Source: Rhyacichthys aspro
Lineage: Eukaryota > Chordata > Actinopteri > Gobiiformes > Rhyacichthyidae
DNA length: 64,000 nt
Reading direction: 5' to 3'
NCBI GenBank assembly: GCA_036850595.1
Contig: CM072159.1
Coordinates: forward strand, 8,765,016-8,829,015
Under the pieces are notes generated by a model. The model was given only the letters and a program-made list of their open reading frames with translations. It made no database searches and was not told the origin of the DNA. Of the stretch, positions 47,454 through 58,915 are shown one piece after another. The first letter of the stretch is position 1. Each line of letters starts with the position of its first letter. The position numbers and the translations under genes were made by a program.

Positions 47454-47552
47454 GCATCCAGTGGAAATCGAATTAAGAGCCACGTCATTTCTCTGAAACG
47501 CCCACTTTGTTGTGTCTGCAGAGGGGGCCGCTATGTCATGACTTTGATGGAT
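47454..47552 (+). CDS. Weak candidate exon, unknown protein
   Basis: After a long pyrimidine tract and CTTACAG acceptor, 99 bases run to a GTAAGTG donor. Exactly one frame is open; it gives 33 residues, phase 0 at both ends, beginning ASSGNRIKSHVISLKRP, followed by LCCVC-RGG and ending VMTLMD. I recognise no family. No promoter or start exon is seen upstream on this strand. It could be an exon of a plus-strand gene that also uses 58,916-59,020 (phases agree), an exon of a noncoding RNA, or chance. Confidence 0.2.
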
Positions 47553-48182
47553 GTAAGTGCAGCGTAAGTCTGTGCTGGTAGCTAAGCATGCTGGGAGAAT
47601 GGGACCAGATGCCCTCTTGTACTTTTTGTATCTATTTGGGAACCATCAGGCTTTGCAGATTTCAGACTGTTATCAGTTTAAGAAGTAAAAAGTTGATTGC
47701 CTGACTTCCATGAAGGAGAAATCACCAATAGTGATTAAACCGATAACAGCTGCTGACGTCACAACACACCAGGATTCAGTCCAATTTTTATTTTTAATAT
47801 TCAACACAAACTATTTTTGAAAATCTGCGCATACTGTTCCACTAGAAATAAGGCTTATGAAGTCCTGTTATGGTACATTTACGTGTAACTGTTATGCACT
47901 AAGGTTTTATCAGTGATTGCATTATGGTTTGTAGCCACTGCCTTTATCTTTATTTTGAGACGAACAAAAATGTCACTTCTGCACTCTGGACAGTGTAAGA
48001 GTGTCTGGATGGGTTTCAAAGCCCTTATCTTACATCTCCTCCACTTCCCTCCTCTCCTCGCATCTTAGTCCTGCCAACATAGGAGACAGCAGAGAAGAAT
48101 GAGGACAGACGAGTTAAGCACAATGGGATGTAATTCTTCTCCGGAGCATTACCTGTAGCCACATCTATTTGTGTTTACTTCC

Positions 48183-48430
48183 TGAGGTGGCAGCAGGGGC
48201 TCAGCAGGTGGAGCAGGTCGTCCAATTACCAGAAGTTTGGCAGTTCAAGCTCCGCTTTCCCCAGTTCATACTGTCATTGTGTCCTTGGGCAAGACACTTC
48301 ACCTACCTTCCCTGCAGTGTCTGTGGCTCTGGTGAGTGCGATTGTGGTGGTGCAAGTGGGTGGGTGCTTGTGTGTGTGAATGTGTGAATGGAGGCTTGAT
48401 GTAAAGAGCTTTGAGTGACCAAGAACCAAG
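48183..48430 (+). mobile_element. tRNA-derived SINE
   Basis: The left end resembles a tRNA: box A-like GGCTCAGCAGGTGGAGCAGG, then GTCGTCCAATTACCAGAAG and box B-like GCAGTTCAAGCTCCGC. It is followed by the body GTGTCCTTGGGCAAGACACT, TCACCTACC, and the end GTAAAGAGCTTTGAGTGACC. This is the layout of a widespread group of fish SINEs. The inverted copy at 63,091-63,408 shares the head and the body phrase. The tail is short. A partial open frame across it is not a gene. Confidence 0.85.
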
Positions 48431-50169
48431 TCACCAGCAAAATCTCAAATGAACTTCAGAGATTAAATTTAGTGTGATCTAAACATCATGACTAATTATA
48501 ACATTAGCAAAGGGTAATTCATTGCATAAAGGAGGAACTTTTTAATCTGTTGATGTTCATAAATGAAACATGATGGTGGATGTATCTTAAAGAAAGAAAT
48601 GCCCCGAGGTGTGGGCGGGGTTTTTCTCCTCTTCGTGTCGATTCAGCATCAGTACAGACAGAGGAGGTACATGAGATAAACTACCGCTTTGCTTCAACTC
48701 ATTTTCCAACAGGACATGAACCATTCTTTATAAAAGGTGCTTTGATTGCTGGTAGCACCGTCAGGCCATTTACAACAATGATGAACATAAGCAGCATTAT
48801 AATCATAATGTCAGTCATCATTACTCTTTACACATTTACTCTCTGAACACTCTCTCCCTCTAGAACCACACTCTTTTATGTTTAAATTACATGTTAAACA
48901 CACTTTCTGAGCTGATGTCAAAGTAAGGACTGTTTTATTTGATTACTGAATCCAGCAAAAGCTACTATTTCGACAAAATGACACATAATTGCAGCCTATG
49001 GAGTGTAGTGGAGGACATTTTCTGGATTTGTTCTAGTGTGGTACATTTTGGTGCAGATGGTGGAGCTATTTCATTGGTCATGGACGTAACAGCACAGTGT
49101 ATTGATGGTTGATTGAAACATATTTACAGAAACTTGGATGCACTTTTTTTACAAAGTGTAAAAGCATTTATTTTACATTCATCCTTCTAATGCTTTTACA
49201 GATTAAAGAACATTACTAACCACCAAAAAAAACACCAAACAAACCCAAATTCAAATGATAAGATAAAAATGATAATCTACATTAGACCAGCAGTTTGTTT
49301 TAATATTTAATATGAAGTATATTATGAGATTAGTCCTAAATATGACATGTATTTTAGTTTTTCTGAAAATGTTTGTGAATTATTGCAGATTCTTTTTTAA
49401 CAGAGTAATTTTTTCTCACTTTTTGTGGAGCATTTCTTTCTTTAAAACCGTCATCATTAGCAAATCACATTCTGTCTGTGCCGGGTTATTCTTTTGTGCA
49501 GCTTGTGTGAGATAATTGTCTCTCAGTTCGTTCGTTCACTCGTCTAAAGCTCTGTCACTGAAGAAAAAAAATGCAGGATATTTCCGCGTTAGTCTCCCGG
49601 CTCCTAGCTCCTTTTCGTTTACTGCGAGTGTTAAAGGGATGTTTGTGAAGGTGGGCGTTTCCTTGCAGTAGTTTTTCATTGGGTCTCAAAGGATACAATG
49701 CTTGACTTCAATGTTCTGCCGACGCTTTTATAATCACCGCTGTTCAAGTGAGAATGTCAACCTGGCTTTGCGAGCATACATTAAACATCTAGCTCTGAGT
49801 TCAGCGCTAAATGAAATGGAAATGTTGCATGAATGATTTACCAATATTTATCCTCATGTCACTTTGCTTCTCTTTTCTGTGTGTTTTTTTTTTTCCTTTT
49901 TAGCTCTGTTTTTCAGAGTAACCCAGGTACTTTCTGTGTATTATCGGTAGCCATTACTTCCTTGTTGACATCTGTGGACCAATGGGAGCATCACAAATTC
50001 AGGAATGAGCATGTGGCCAAACACCCAGTATGTAGTGATCATTCTTATATTTAAATCCTTGATAATAAAAACCAAGATAATGTGTTTATTTTTAATTTTT
50101 TTCAAAGATTATTTTTATTACAATATGCTGGTGATTAAATAGTTTTAACAAAGTTTCCGATTGCAGTAT

Positions 50170-50560
50170 TTCAGAAGCTTTTAGGCATATTTGGAGGAGA
50201 AAAGCATCATCCACCTTCCAAAGTCACGTCTCAAATCCCTTTAAGTCTCTCTCGGCAGACTCTGAGGCGACGTCAGAGCTTAGCAGAGTAAATTAAAAGT
50301 TTAGGGGGATATCTGTAAAAAGCTTCTGAATGCCAAGTCTAGTTTTCTCATTAACAGAGAATCCTGACGAAGACTGTTGTCGAGCCAGACTCCGTAGTTT
50401 TAGGGAAGGGAACTGGGAGAACAATTAGGAGCGCTAATCTCACGAGGGCAAGCTCTAACCTCTCTATGAATAATTTAGCATTTAACCAAGACGATAACAA
50501 GCCGGCGCGTTTCTGACCGCCAGCCAGGTGTGAGACATGACATTCTCATTTTCCTGGCAA
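50170..50560. promoter_or_regulatory. Candidate conserved noncoding element
   Basis: A compact, non-repetitive segment with GACGTCAGAGC (CRE-like, about 50,270), ACAATTAGG and GCGCTAATCT around 50,424-50,440, ATTTAGCATTTAACC, and CCAGCCAGGTGTGAGACATG near the end (a T-box-like AGGTGTGA). It has little simple sequence and no open frame of interest. The call rests on appearance only; conservation has not been tested. Confidence 0.3.
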
Positions 50561-50982
50561 TGAGAAGGGAGAAGAGTTACTTACTAATGAACGTAATGGG
50601 GTTCTAGGTTGGTTGCTAAGGCCCCTCTGAAGACCTTTTGTTTTTTACCTGCCATTGGGTTCTGTTCTGATCATTGTGACTGTGACGGATCAAGCAAGGA
50701 ACAAGCAATTCTGGGATATTTCTATATTTCAAGCAAACATAAATCAGGTTTTTTTATTCAATTTTATCTGGTCGTCTTAGTTCTAAAGATGCCCCTCAGC
50801 GTCTCGCTGTGTTTTTGATCATCTCTCAAAGAATGGAGAGTTGCACTGTTTAGTTATTTTATAGCAACACATCTTTGATAAATTTGAATCGGGAAAGGAT
50901 TACTGAAAAATTCCCATTTTGATAATGTGAGGTTCATGGCTCTCCAGATGTTCAATTTAAGGCAGCCCTGTGTAACTTTTAG

Positions 50983-50996
50983 CCAGTAGAGGGCGC
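50983..50996 (+). promoter_or_regulatory. CTCF-like core motif
   Basis: CCAGTAGAGGGCGC fits the vertebrate CTCF core CCASYAGRKGGCRS at every position. The surrounding phrase (TGTAACTTTTAGCCAGTAGA) looks like part of a fish interspersed repeat, so the motif may have been spread by a transposon. A near match, CCAGTAGAGGGTGC, is at about 42,025-42,038. Binding is untested. Confidence 0.35.
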
Positions 50997-51284
50997 TGAT
51001 CCCTGTACAGACTCTGTGTTGTTACGACAGCATCATTTTATGGACATCATTTATTTTCAGGAGGAGATTATTCGAGCAGCAAATTTTGAAAGAAAAAAAC
51101 ATGTCTTCTGAAACTGTAGGGTAATTTTAGTGTAATGTGTACAAATACAATACTCTGCTAGGGTCCAGGGTATTGACCTATTTCTGCTCCTTCTTTTTGA
51201 GTGCTGTGGAGTACTCATGTAGTGTCTTGAAATGAGGTTTCTGTCCATCTGACGGTACTGTATCAGTCAGACAGGCCTGATTCT

Positions 51285-51711
51285 ACCGATCTCATAGCTT
51301 GGCCAGCCAGACTGACCACCGTCGGTATTGCTGGGTTTTAACAGGATTTCAAGACGGGACCATGGGCGGAACTAACGCTCACTGAGTAAACCAATCAGAG
51401 AAACCACGGATGTGACGTAAGGAAACAACCGTTCGATTCCAGTTGTGTAGAGAGAGAAGATGCTTCAGTGGTGAATGACTTCTGTCGTTTTTGTCAGAAA
51501 AATCTGAAGCAACCTAAACCTGTGTACTGTTTTAGTTGAAAAAATTGCACGCTAAATATGACGCAAAACAAAATCCCGCCTCCCTCGTTACGACTGGCCG
51601 GTAAGAAAGAGCTGGAGCAGAATACAGAGCAGATTGGACAATCCCAGACTGACTTTCTCTGCATGTAATACAATGAGAAAGCCATCTGTCTGGCCAGGCT
51701 ACCGAGCTCAT
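51285..51711. mobile_element. MITE with short terminal inverted repeats and a near-perfect direct repeat
   Basis: The element at 51,296-51,700 begins AGCTTGGCCAGCCAGACTGA and ends GTCTGGCCAGGCT, giving imperfect terminal inverted repeats around TGGCCAG. It is flanked by ACCGATCTCAT (51,285-51,295) and ACCGAGCTCAT (51,701-51,711), which differ at one base. An 8-base target duplication (GATCTCAT/GAGCTCAT) would fit a hAT or P-type insertion. It has no transposase, so it is non-autonomous. The interior contains GGGCGGAACTAACGC and TGACGTAAG motifs. Confidence 0.75.
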
Positions 51712-52371
51712 GTCTAAGAACCATCAAAATTATTTTGAGAATGTATATTTTTGTGCTAAAAGCTTTGCGGTGGTACTACAACACGGTTTTACAGCAAACA
51801 TGTATTTTTTGCTGTAGTTACAAGATTTGGAGTGATCTTGTCTAATCTGAACATTGTAATTCAATATGGTTCAACAATTTGAAAGCCAATACAAAGATAA
51901 ATCTCTAAACAGGTTTTGGAGGCCATAAATAATACATTTTATCATGGAAGCTGAGGGTTGTATGAAACCGTGTTGTGTGCCATGACTGGCAGACAACCTT
52001 TCATTCTAACAATCATTGGATACTTCAAAGTTGCCAATTGAACATTACATGCATGTCTTTGGACGATGGACGCCAATCTACTTCATTTCAATTCTTGGTT
52101 TCTAGTGTGCCACACAGAGACACTTCCCTCACTAACATGATGAGCATGATGCATGTTATAATAGCCAGTCTCTATGCGTCGTACTAAATACTGTCAGTCG
52201 ATAGTACACACTCAGCTCTCAGTAACGAGTGGCATAGTGTTCGCCGCCTACTAGTCACCAACATTACACTGTGTCAGAACAACTAGAACTCTTCAAGAAA
52301 TCAGACCTGACTCATATTTTGCTTCTTCTCAGTCACAAAAACCACAAGGAGTAGATATAAGGAAAGAGACC

Positions 52372-52495
52372 AGGGCTCAGGGATTAGCAAAACATTAGCA
52401 AAGTGGGTATATTACACTGTATTGACCTGCAGATTTTAGGGTTAGAGAAAATATAGTCATCTTTAATGATACAAGTCTTGTTTATTAGAAGACTG
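52372..52495 (+). repeat. Dispersed repeat family A, right-end fragment
   Basis: The blocks AGGGATTAGCAAAACATTAG and ACAAGTCTTGTTTATTAGA match the right part of the copy at 6,265-6,360. The left part of the family is absent here. Confidence 0.5.
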
Positions 52496-53495
52496 TTCCT
52501 ACATTTATCTAGTGTTGAAAACAAAGCACTTACACACACATTTACTTTTATTAAAATGGCATGCAATTTTTAATATTCTTATATATTATTGATTTATTAT
52601 ATTAAGAAGTCTGTAGTATGACTGTTGGCAAGCCATTACTCTGACCACACTCGTTCATACAGTATGTAACAGGCACAATGAACACATGATGTGGAATTTG
52701 AGAGCGCCCCATGTTGATGATACTCTAGTATGTCTCGCTCTTATCGCCTCAAAGAATTCTTCTTTCAACAGCCCCAGCTCCCACACACCCCCTATATACC
52801 CCATGTAACAGAACAACAAAGATAAATAATAATACAGCAACAATAATAGAGACATAAACCAACAACAAATCATGAGACACATGCACATGCCAGAAAAGAG
52901 ATATTACAGTAGAACACCAACTTTCTTTTACAGATTGGACCAACAACAAATGTTCTCAGGGGTGGCTCCAAGAGTTTGTGCTGCAAGTGATCTCTTGTGA
53001 AAATTACTTGGAAGATTAACTGAAAAAAATGATCTTAATGTGTCCACTGGGGTTGCACTGTTTCAGTCACTGACACAACACTGAGACCCAGAACCTAACA
53101 GCATTAGCATTTGCACCAAAGCCATATAGTGTTCATGAAAACATACATGCTGAAGGCTGCAGAAGTCATTGATTCATGAGAGTACTAACATTACAATGTC
53201 ACTGTCCTTCTTTGCCATAAAACTAAGGGAAAAAATTGAAGTTGGTTGTTGAAGGTGGTAATTTATTGGTTATTATGCCATTATTTTACTTGTCTGGCCC
53301 ACTTGAGATCTAATTGGGCTGTATGTGGCCACTAAACTAAAATGTGTTTGACGCCCCCGCTCTATTGGCTGAGAGCTATTTTCGCACTGACAGAGAGTGT
53401 GAGGTTTTCAAGCGACAATGCTAGCATTTTACTTTAAGGCCAGCTAAAAGAATGTGTCAATCATTATTAACCAATTTTGTATTAGAAGAATTAAT

Positions 53496-53498
<3 letters not shown>

Positions 53499-53526
<28 letters not shown>

Positions 53527-53527
53527 G

Positions 53528-53623
<96 letters not shown>
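53499..53623. repeat. Poly-T run followed by (TG)n microsatellite
   Basis: About 28 T residues are followed by GTTG and some 47 TG units with one TA interruption near 53,570. It yields open frames of alternating Val/Cys or His/Thr on both strands; these are artefacts. Long (TG)n can form left-handed Z-DNA, and the poly-T is a nucleosome-disfavouring tract. Confidence 0.97.
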
Positions 53624-54666
53624 AAGGGCTCTCCCAGGTGATATTAGACAAAGTGTTTGCAACATTTCCCCCAAATCTGTTGATCAGCACATTGATACAG
53701 CATGTGGAGAGAAGTGCAGATGATAAATTCTTCTTCCTATTCACTGCTCAGAGAAGTGTTAAGAGCTTCAGCACAGCAGTAAAGATGATGCAGTGACAGA
53801 AACTAGTCTTTCAAGAGAGTAGGAATCAAAGTTTAAAAGAATAAATGAAACCTACCAATGTTTCATGTGGAAATGTCAGCAAGTTATACCTGGACCCAAT
53901 ATTTCTACAGTCTATGGACCTTACTCTACACTCACAGGCAAAGTCCTGGTTTTTAAGTGTTTATGTCATACTCCTCCATATGTATACTCGACTTACCTAA
54001 ATGTCAAATAACAACATTTCTGCAGTTGCACTTAGCATTTGATCTTTACCACAGTACCATTCTATTTAGCAGATATTTGCTGAAGGCTGAAAGATTTTCA
54101 CTTGCTTTAGAAATCTCTACAGCTTTCTTACAGCAGACAACAACCACCGTTTGCCAGCAAAAGCAGCAGGTTGTGTCAAAGTCAAAAGATAAAACGTAGG
54201 CCGACCTTTTGAACACAATGAAATGTCTGGACTCATTGTATCTGTCTTGTCTGTTTTTGTTTGTTGACAGATTGAGAGGAAAAGGGTGGATGATGTATTA
54301 ATTATAAAGCGCAGTTTGAGGCTCCTCAGGCCCACAATCCCAATTCGATATACACAATCTGTCAAGAAGTCACTTTAAATCGACAGCCGTTTGAAGAGGA
54401 TCTCGATCTTTATTCAAAGTCTTTTAAAATTTGTGACTGGTGCACATCAATATGTGGGTTTGACAGAGAAGGAGACAAAGGTTTCAAGAACAAACAGTGT
54501 GTTTACAATTTCATCTCCATATTTTTCTTGCCATTCTTCCATCCTTCTTTGTGGGATTGATCCAGTCTACAGAAAGTTTACTCTCATTCCAGCAAATCAT
54601 CTAATGGTCTACATGTTTACTCTGGCCTAGGTTTTACTGACACAACTCTCTCATTTTACCTTTCAT

Positions 54667-55335
54667 TTTATCCAGGATCGGGACCGGTACAAAGGGACAC
54701 TTGCTCGTGACCCTTTGTGGACAATGTGCTTTAACTCTCATTGTGAACTATGTCACAGACAGAGACTGGAAGAGTTCCTGATCCATGCACTGATTTCCAG
54801 AACAGAATCAGGCCTGTTTTTAATGCAGTGCAGCTTCAGCCCGAAGATCACCTGACCTTTAACCCTATCCCTTGTCAGAGAAATTTTTTCCAGAATCACT
54901 GAATCTTTTGATGACATTATGTTCTATGGCATATTGCAAGTTTACATTTTTTCAGAAATTGTTTTTGGAGTTTTGCAGACTGGTGAACCTCTGCCCATCT
55001 TTGCTTCTGAAAGACTCTTTCTAAAATGCTCCTTTTATTCTCAGTCTTAAACATGATTATTTCCCCTATGCTCCTCATGTTTTTTGTCTTTTTTTTCTCC
55101 TTACCACTTACTTTTCCAGCCTTCGGTTGAGCCTGTCCCAACTTTTTTGAGATGGGTTGCTGCCATCAAATTCAAAAAGGACTGTTATTTTTCATGAAAT
55201 AGGTAAATGTCTCAGTTCCAACATCTGGCATGCTGTTTATGTTTTATTGTCAATAAACTATCATTTGCAAATTTTTCTGTTTTTATTTACATTTTACACA
55301 ATGTCTCAAATTTTTCAGAATTGGGTTTGCATATG
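54667..55335. mobile_element. Decayed interspersed repeat (DNA-transposon-like)
   Basis: The right part has GTCCCAACTTTTTTGAGATG, GGTTGCTGCCATCAAATTCA, TTTTCATGAAATAGGTAAAT, TTTTTATTTACATTTTACAC and ends CAGAATTGGGTTTG. These phrases occur in a common vertebrate repeat with the terminal form CCCAACTTTTT...GGAATTGGG. The left part (GGTGAACCTCTGCCCATCTT, TGCTTCTGAAAGACTCTTTC) also belongs to it. I am sure it is repetitive and only moderately sure it derives from a DNA transposon. No intact open frame. Confidence 0.55.
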
Positions 55336-55423
55336 TCTTCTCTGACTATTCTTAAATCATATGACATTGGCATATATGTGAAATAGTCTGCTGAACTCTG
55401 TGTAAAGTGGTAACAATTTAGTA

Positions 55424-55442
55424 CTTTTTTTTTTTTTTTTTT
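55424..55442. repeat. Poly-T run
   Basis: A homopolymer of about 18 T residues, followed by AAACTACACATGCC. Possibly the tail of an inverted retroposon, but no body is recognised. Confidence 0.7.
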
Positions 55443-56313
55443 AAACTACACATGCCATTAATTAGTAAAAGCGCAGTGCCTTTTTTCTTGCCTTAACAAG
55501 AAGCACACTGTCATCTATCTGTCGTTACAAGCCATGATAAGTTTACATTAGAGAATTAACATTTGACTGGAAATATTATCTGGAAATATTATGTTGCATT
55601 TAGTTTAAAAGAAGACATTTCCTTTCATCTCAGCTCAACCTTTCAGAACGTGAACTCTTCTCCACAAGGGCACATATTCTACAATAACAGTGTCTGAGGA
55701 CAATGAACCAATCCCAAATGCTCACTTAAAGCAGCTCTGAAGCCAGTCCATCAGTTCACTCCTAGAGTAAATCAATAAAGCCCAGAAGCAGACATCTTAT
55801 GAGACAACTCTGTCATCCAAAGATGGATGTGTCATTCAGCTGTTCCTTCTCCCTCTGTGACATCTCATCCACCTGTGGTCAAGTCTCAGAGCAGCACACC
55901 GTTAATAAATAACTGCATAAGGAACAATATGCCCAGAGGAGAAATAACCTATTTGTCATCCTTGGGTTGTTAGAGACAGGACGGACCCATCTCTGACCCT
56001 ATAGAATATTTTTGTGTCGTTCAACTGCAGCAAAAGGCAGAACATGTCCCACCTCCAGACTGGGCAGAGAATGTCAAACCATGTTTACCCACCATTAATC
56101 CCATATAGAAAAGGTCAATTGGGTATCCATGATCGTAATAACTCTGCAATAATTGTCTTTCTTTAAAACTCTTTCATTTTTCAGGCCCATTAGTAGATTG
56201 CTGTTCCATAAAAAAGATTTAGAGATAAATAACAGGCCACTTAACTGCCATGTTAGGCCACTTTAGAGACAATAGACTGGTGTGACTGACAGCTCATCTA
56301 CTTCTTGCCTCTT

Positions 56314-56520
56314 TTAACCCTCTGGTGTATGAATTATGAACAACATGCGAAAACAGTATGAATTTGTGAAGTGAATGTAAATCAACAAGAACTGATACAT
56401 TAGTCTCTCATCATCCTGGCCCTCATCATCTCGACTGTCTGCAGCTCCATTATCCTCAGGTCCTATGTCTCTGTTGTTCTCTGGCAGCCACTCATCATCA
56501 CTGTTGTTGTGATTTGTCAT
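56314..56520 (-). pseudogene. Remnant of a piggyBac transposase N terminus
   Basis: This is a 68-codon frame inside the 734-base element. The first 35 or so residues are acidic and polar (DDEWLPENN, then EDNGAADSRDDEGQDD). The rest is hydrophobic and reads into the terminal inverted repeat, so it is not transposase sequence. The DDE catalytic core and the zinc-binding tail of piggyBac transposases are absent. The assignment rests on composition and on its place inside a TTAA-flanked element. Confidence 0.5.
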
Positions 56521-57047
56521 AATGGACTATTCTATAGGCTTTCCTTTTCTTTTCTGCGCTTGTGATCTACAAAGTATGGCAAAATAATAATAGTTACTCG
56601 CACAAACTACAGCTAATGCACAAAAGTGTATTTTTTTTAAATAAATAGCCTATAAATATAGCAAATATGCACCAAAGCAGTCCCAATAATAGGTGAAGCA
56701 ATGACACAACCTGTGAAAGTTTTTTTCAATAAAAGAAAAATATAATTGTTTAGATGTGACTGTATATATCATATGCCTTTTTACCTCTACAGTTCTTCTG
56801 GAATTGAAGGATTGACAGCAGATGCCAGCAGTGATCAACAAGTGTGGCTGTCAGACAGCTAATTCAGAGATTTATCAATTTACTTGCAGTTACAACAACT
56901 GACCTCTGAATAAACCTCAATGCAGTGGTGCAGGAGAGAGCACTCAAGAGGCTAATGTGTAGTTCCACCATAGAAATCATGCATTTAGGAGAAAATGACT
57001 TTTAAAGAGCTGTTTACTGCAGTGACCACTATGCACCAGAGGGTTAA
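56314..57047. mobile_element. piggyBac-type deletion derivative with intact TTAA ends
   Basis: TTAA (56,314-56,317) is followed by CCCTCTGGTGTATG, and the right end reads CATAGTGGTC inverted up to TGCACCAGAGGG, followed by TTAA (57,044-57,047). The terminal inverted repeats match at 12 of 13 bases, and the TTAA duplication is the hallmark of piggyBac insertion. Inside, on the minus strand from 56,520, a short frame begins MTNHNNSDDEWLPENNRDIG and stays Asp/Glu-rich before running out through the left terminal repeat. An acidic N terminus of this kind is typical of piggyBac transposases. The catalytic domain is wholly missing, so the element would have depended on another copy for movement. 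Confidence 0.85.
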
Positions 57048-58093
57048 AGGTGTATTGTGTAAACATCAGTCAGTACTGTTTTCACTTTAATAAAATTGAT
57101 TTGGGGTGAAATATCCGAAATCTGAATCTGAATACATCAAATCAGGTTACATGAAATCTTTAGTGGACATTAGATTAAAAAAAAAAAAACCAGCAACAAC
57201 AAAACACTCCACCAGAGTGGTCCACTTTTCAAAAGGTGCTAAATGAAGACAGTTGATGGATGATTGATAGCCCATTCTCAGGTTAAAACAAGAAGTGAAG
57301 CATGTATAAATTTAAACTGTATGTAGAATGTATACAAAGCTTTTTATTAGCAACAGCTTTTTCCAGGTTCAGATTGAGTCAGAATGATACATTTATATTA
57401 AAACCATGCAATTATCATCTACATTGCATTAAACACAAGCAGAACCTGATACATTAGCATTCAAGTCCGTTTCAAGTACAACTGTATCAATCTCATATAA
57501 ATCTCATAACTTTTGTTTCACTTGTGTGACATCACTTCTTACGTAGCAGGCGTCACTCTCCTGACAGCAGCCAGCAGACACAAACCTCTACAGGGGTTAC
57601 CTGAACCAAACTGCACTGTACTGAGCCTGCAGTGGAAACAAGGCTATTCAGGACACATATGGGATGCACATTACTCCACAGTACAACACATCACACCTTG
57701 CACCTGAAGAGGAATCATTTTTTTCACTGAGGAAACCAGTTACTCATTCTGCACACTGACACAGCTGGGGTCCTTTATATCAAGCACTGGAAACACCACC
57801 CTTTTGTAAATGAAAAGAAAATTGTGGTTTAAGAGAAATTGTAGTGCCCCTCAGTCCAGCCACACCATTGGCTTCAAAGGGCCATTGTTTGTTTATATGG
57901 AGCACGTCACAGTTTATTAGTCCTTTGTTTGTACGGTCTAGACCTGCTCTGTGGGATATGGCACCAACCTGTTAGACGCTGTGCTGCTGTCCTGGAAGTC
58001 CAATAAATCAGACTTGTTTGTCAGTCACGGCCCACTAATGTGGTGTTGATACCTTTCCCTCTTTTAATCCCTTTTGATTGTGACCACCTTAGA

Positions 58094-58155
58094 CTAGGAA
58101 CAGACTGGGAACAGACCAGGAACAGACTGGGAAAAGACCAGGAACAGACCAGTCC
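58094..58155 (+). repeat. Short tandem repeat, unit GGAACAGACC/TG
   Basis: About five copies of AGGAACAGACC or GGGAACAGACT run from 58,096 to 58,152, with small changes between units. It is a young minisatellite-like block. The frames across it encode alternating charged residues and are not genes. Confidence 0.8.
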
Positions 58156-58915
58156 GACCATCATAACATGGCCTTTTTCAAAGTCACTCCAGACTCCAGT
58201 CTTTTCACTTGTCAGTTTTTTCCTGCTTCCAGTGCACATTTAAAATGTTCAGTTGCTCCTGACTGATGGATGCCATGGCAACGTGTTCCTCGCTTCAGCT
58301 GTCATTATGTTATGGCTGATTGGTCCATGAATAACAATTTGTCTGCACTCCAAGCGAGCAGAGTACTGGAGAAAACATTTGCAGGTCTGCAAAAAGTATG
58401 ATATCAAGTATAGGAAGTTTATTATTGCAATTATTACAGCTCACTTTTCAATGGTTTTTTAATGTTTTTTTCTTTGTTGTATGAAATTTCTCTTTGTTGT
58501 ACATTGTCATTTGTACCTGTGAAAATGACTTACTTAAGCCTAAGCTTATGGTTTCACTGGGAGATAAATTGTAATTCTTTCTGATGAGAAGTTGGGTGTC
58601 TACATGACATATAAATCATGGTCAGTGCTTTTAAAATGTAAATGTGTTGCCACTTTTACAACAGGTAAATCCTTGTGTGTAGCAGTGCCAGAGGCTGGAG
58701 GTGTTGTCAAAAAATGCTGCAATAATTCCCAGCTTTCTAAATATTAGAGAGCTCATCAATTTCTACACATTAGGGGCTGGCTTTTTCTTGTTACGAGTTA
58801 CACAGACAATCTCCAAAGTCAAATTAACACTGTGAGTGAGAATTACATAAACATTTTAAATAGAGTTATATTTAATACAAAGGCGTACATTAAACTGTCT
58901 CCTGTTTGTCCACAG

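Larger units (their letters stand above)
47553..58915. other. Intergenic or intronic interval, repeat-rich
   Basis: About 11 kb with no supported exon. Content: a tRNA-derived SINE (48,183-48,430), a MITE with flanking direct repeats (51,285-51,711), a poly-T plus (TG)n tract (53,499-53,623), a decayed repeat (54,667-55,335), a piggyBac-type element (56,314-57,047) and a small tandem repeat (58,094-58,155). The segment 50,170-50,560 is non-repetitive with homeodomain-like motifs and may be regulatory. Confidence 0.5.

Noticed and set aside
48205..48260. tRNA-like sequence with box A and box B
   Set aside because: It is the head of a SINE; the body, the end and a second copy at 63,091 show retroposition, and the cloverleaf is not intact.
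53444..53796. Open frames with long His-Thr or Val-Cys runs
   Set aside because: These are translations of the (TG)n microsatellite on either strand.
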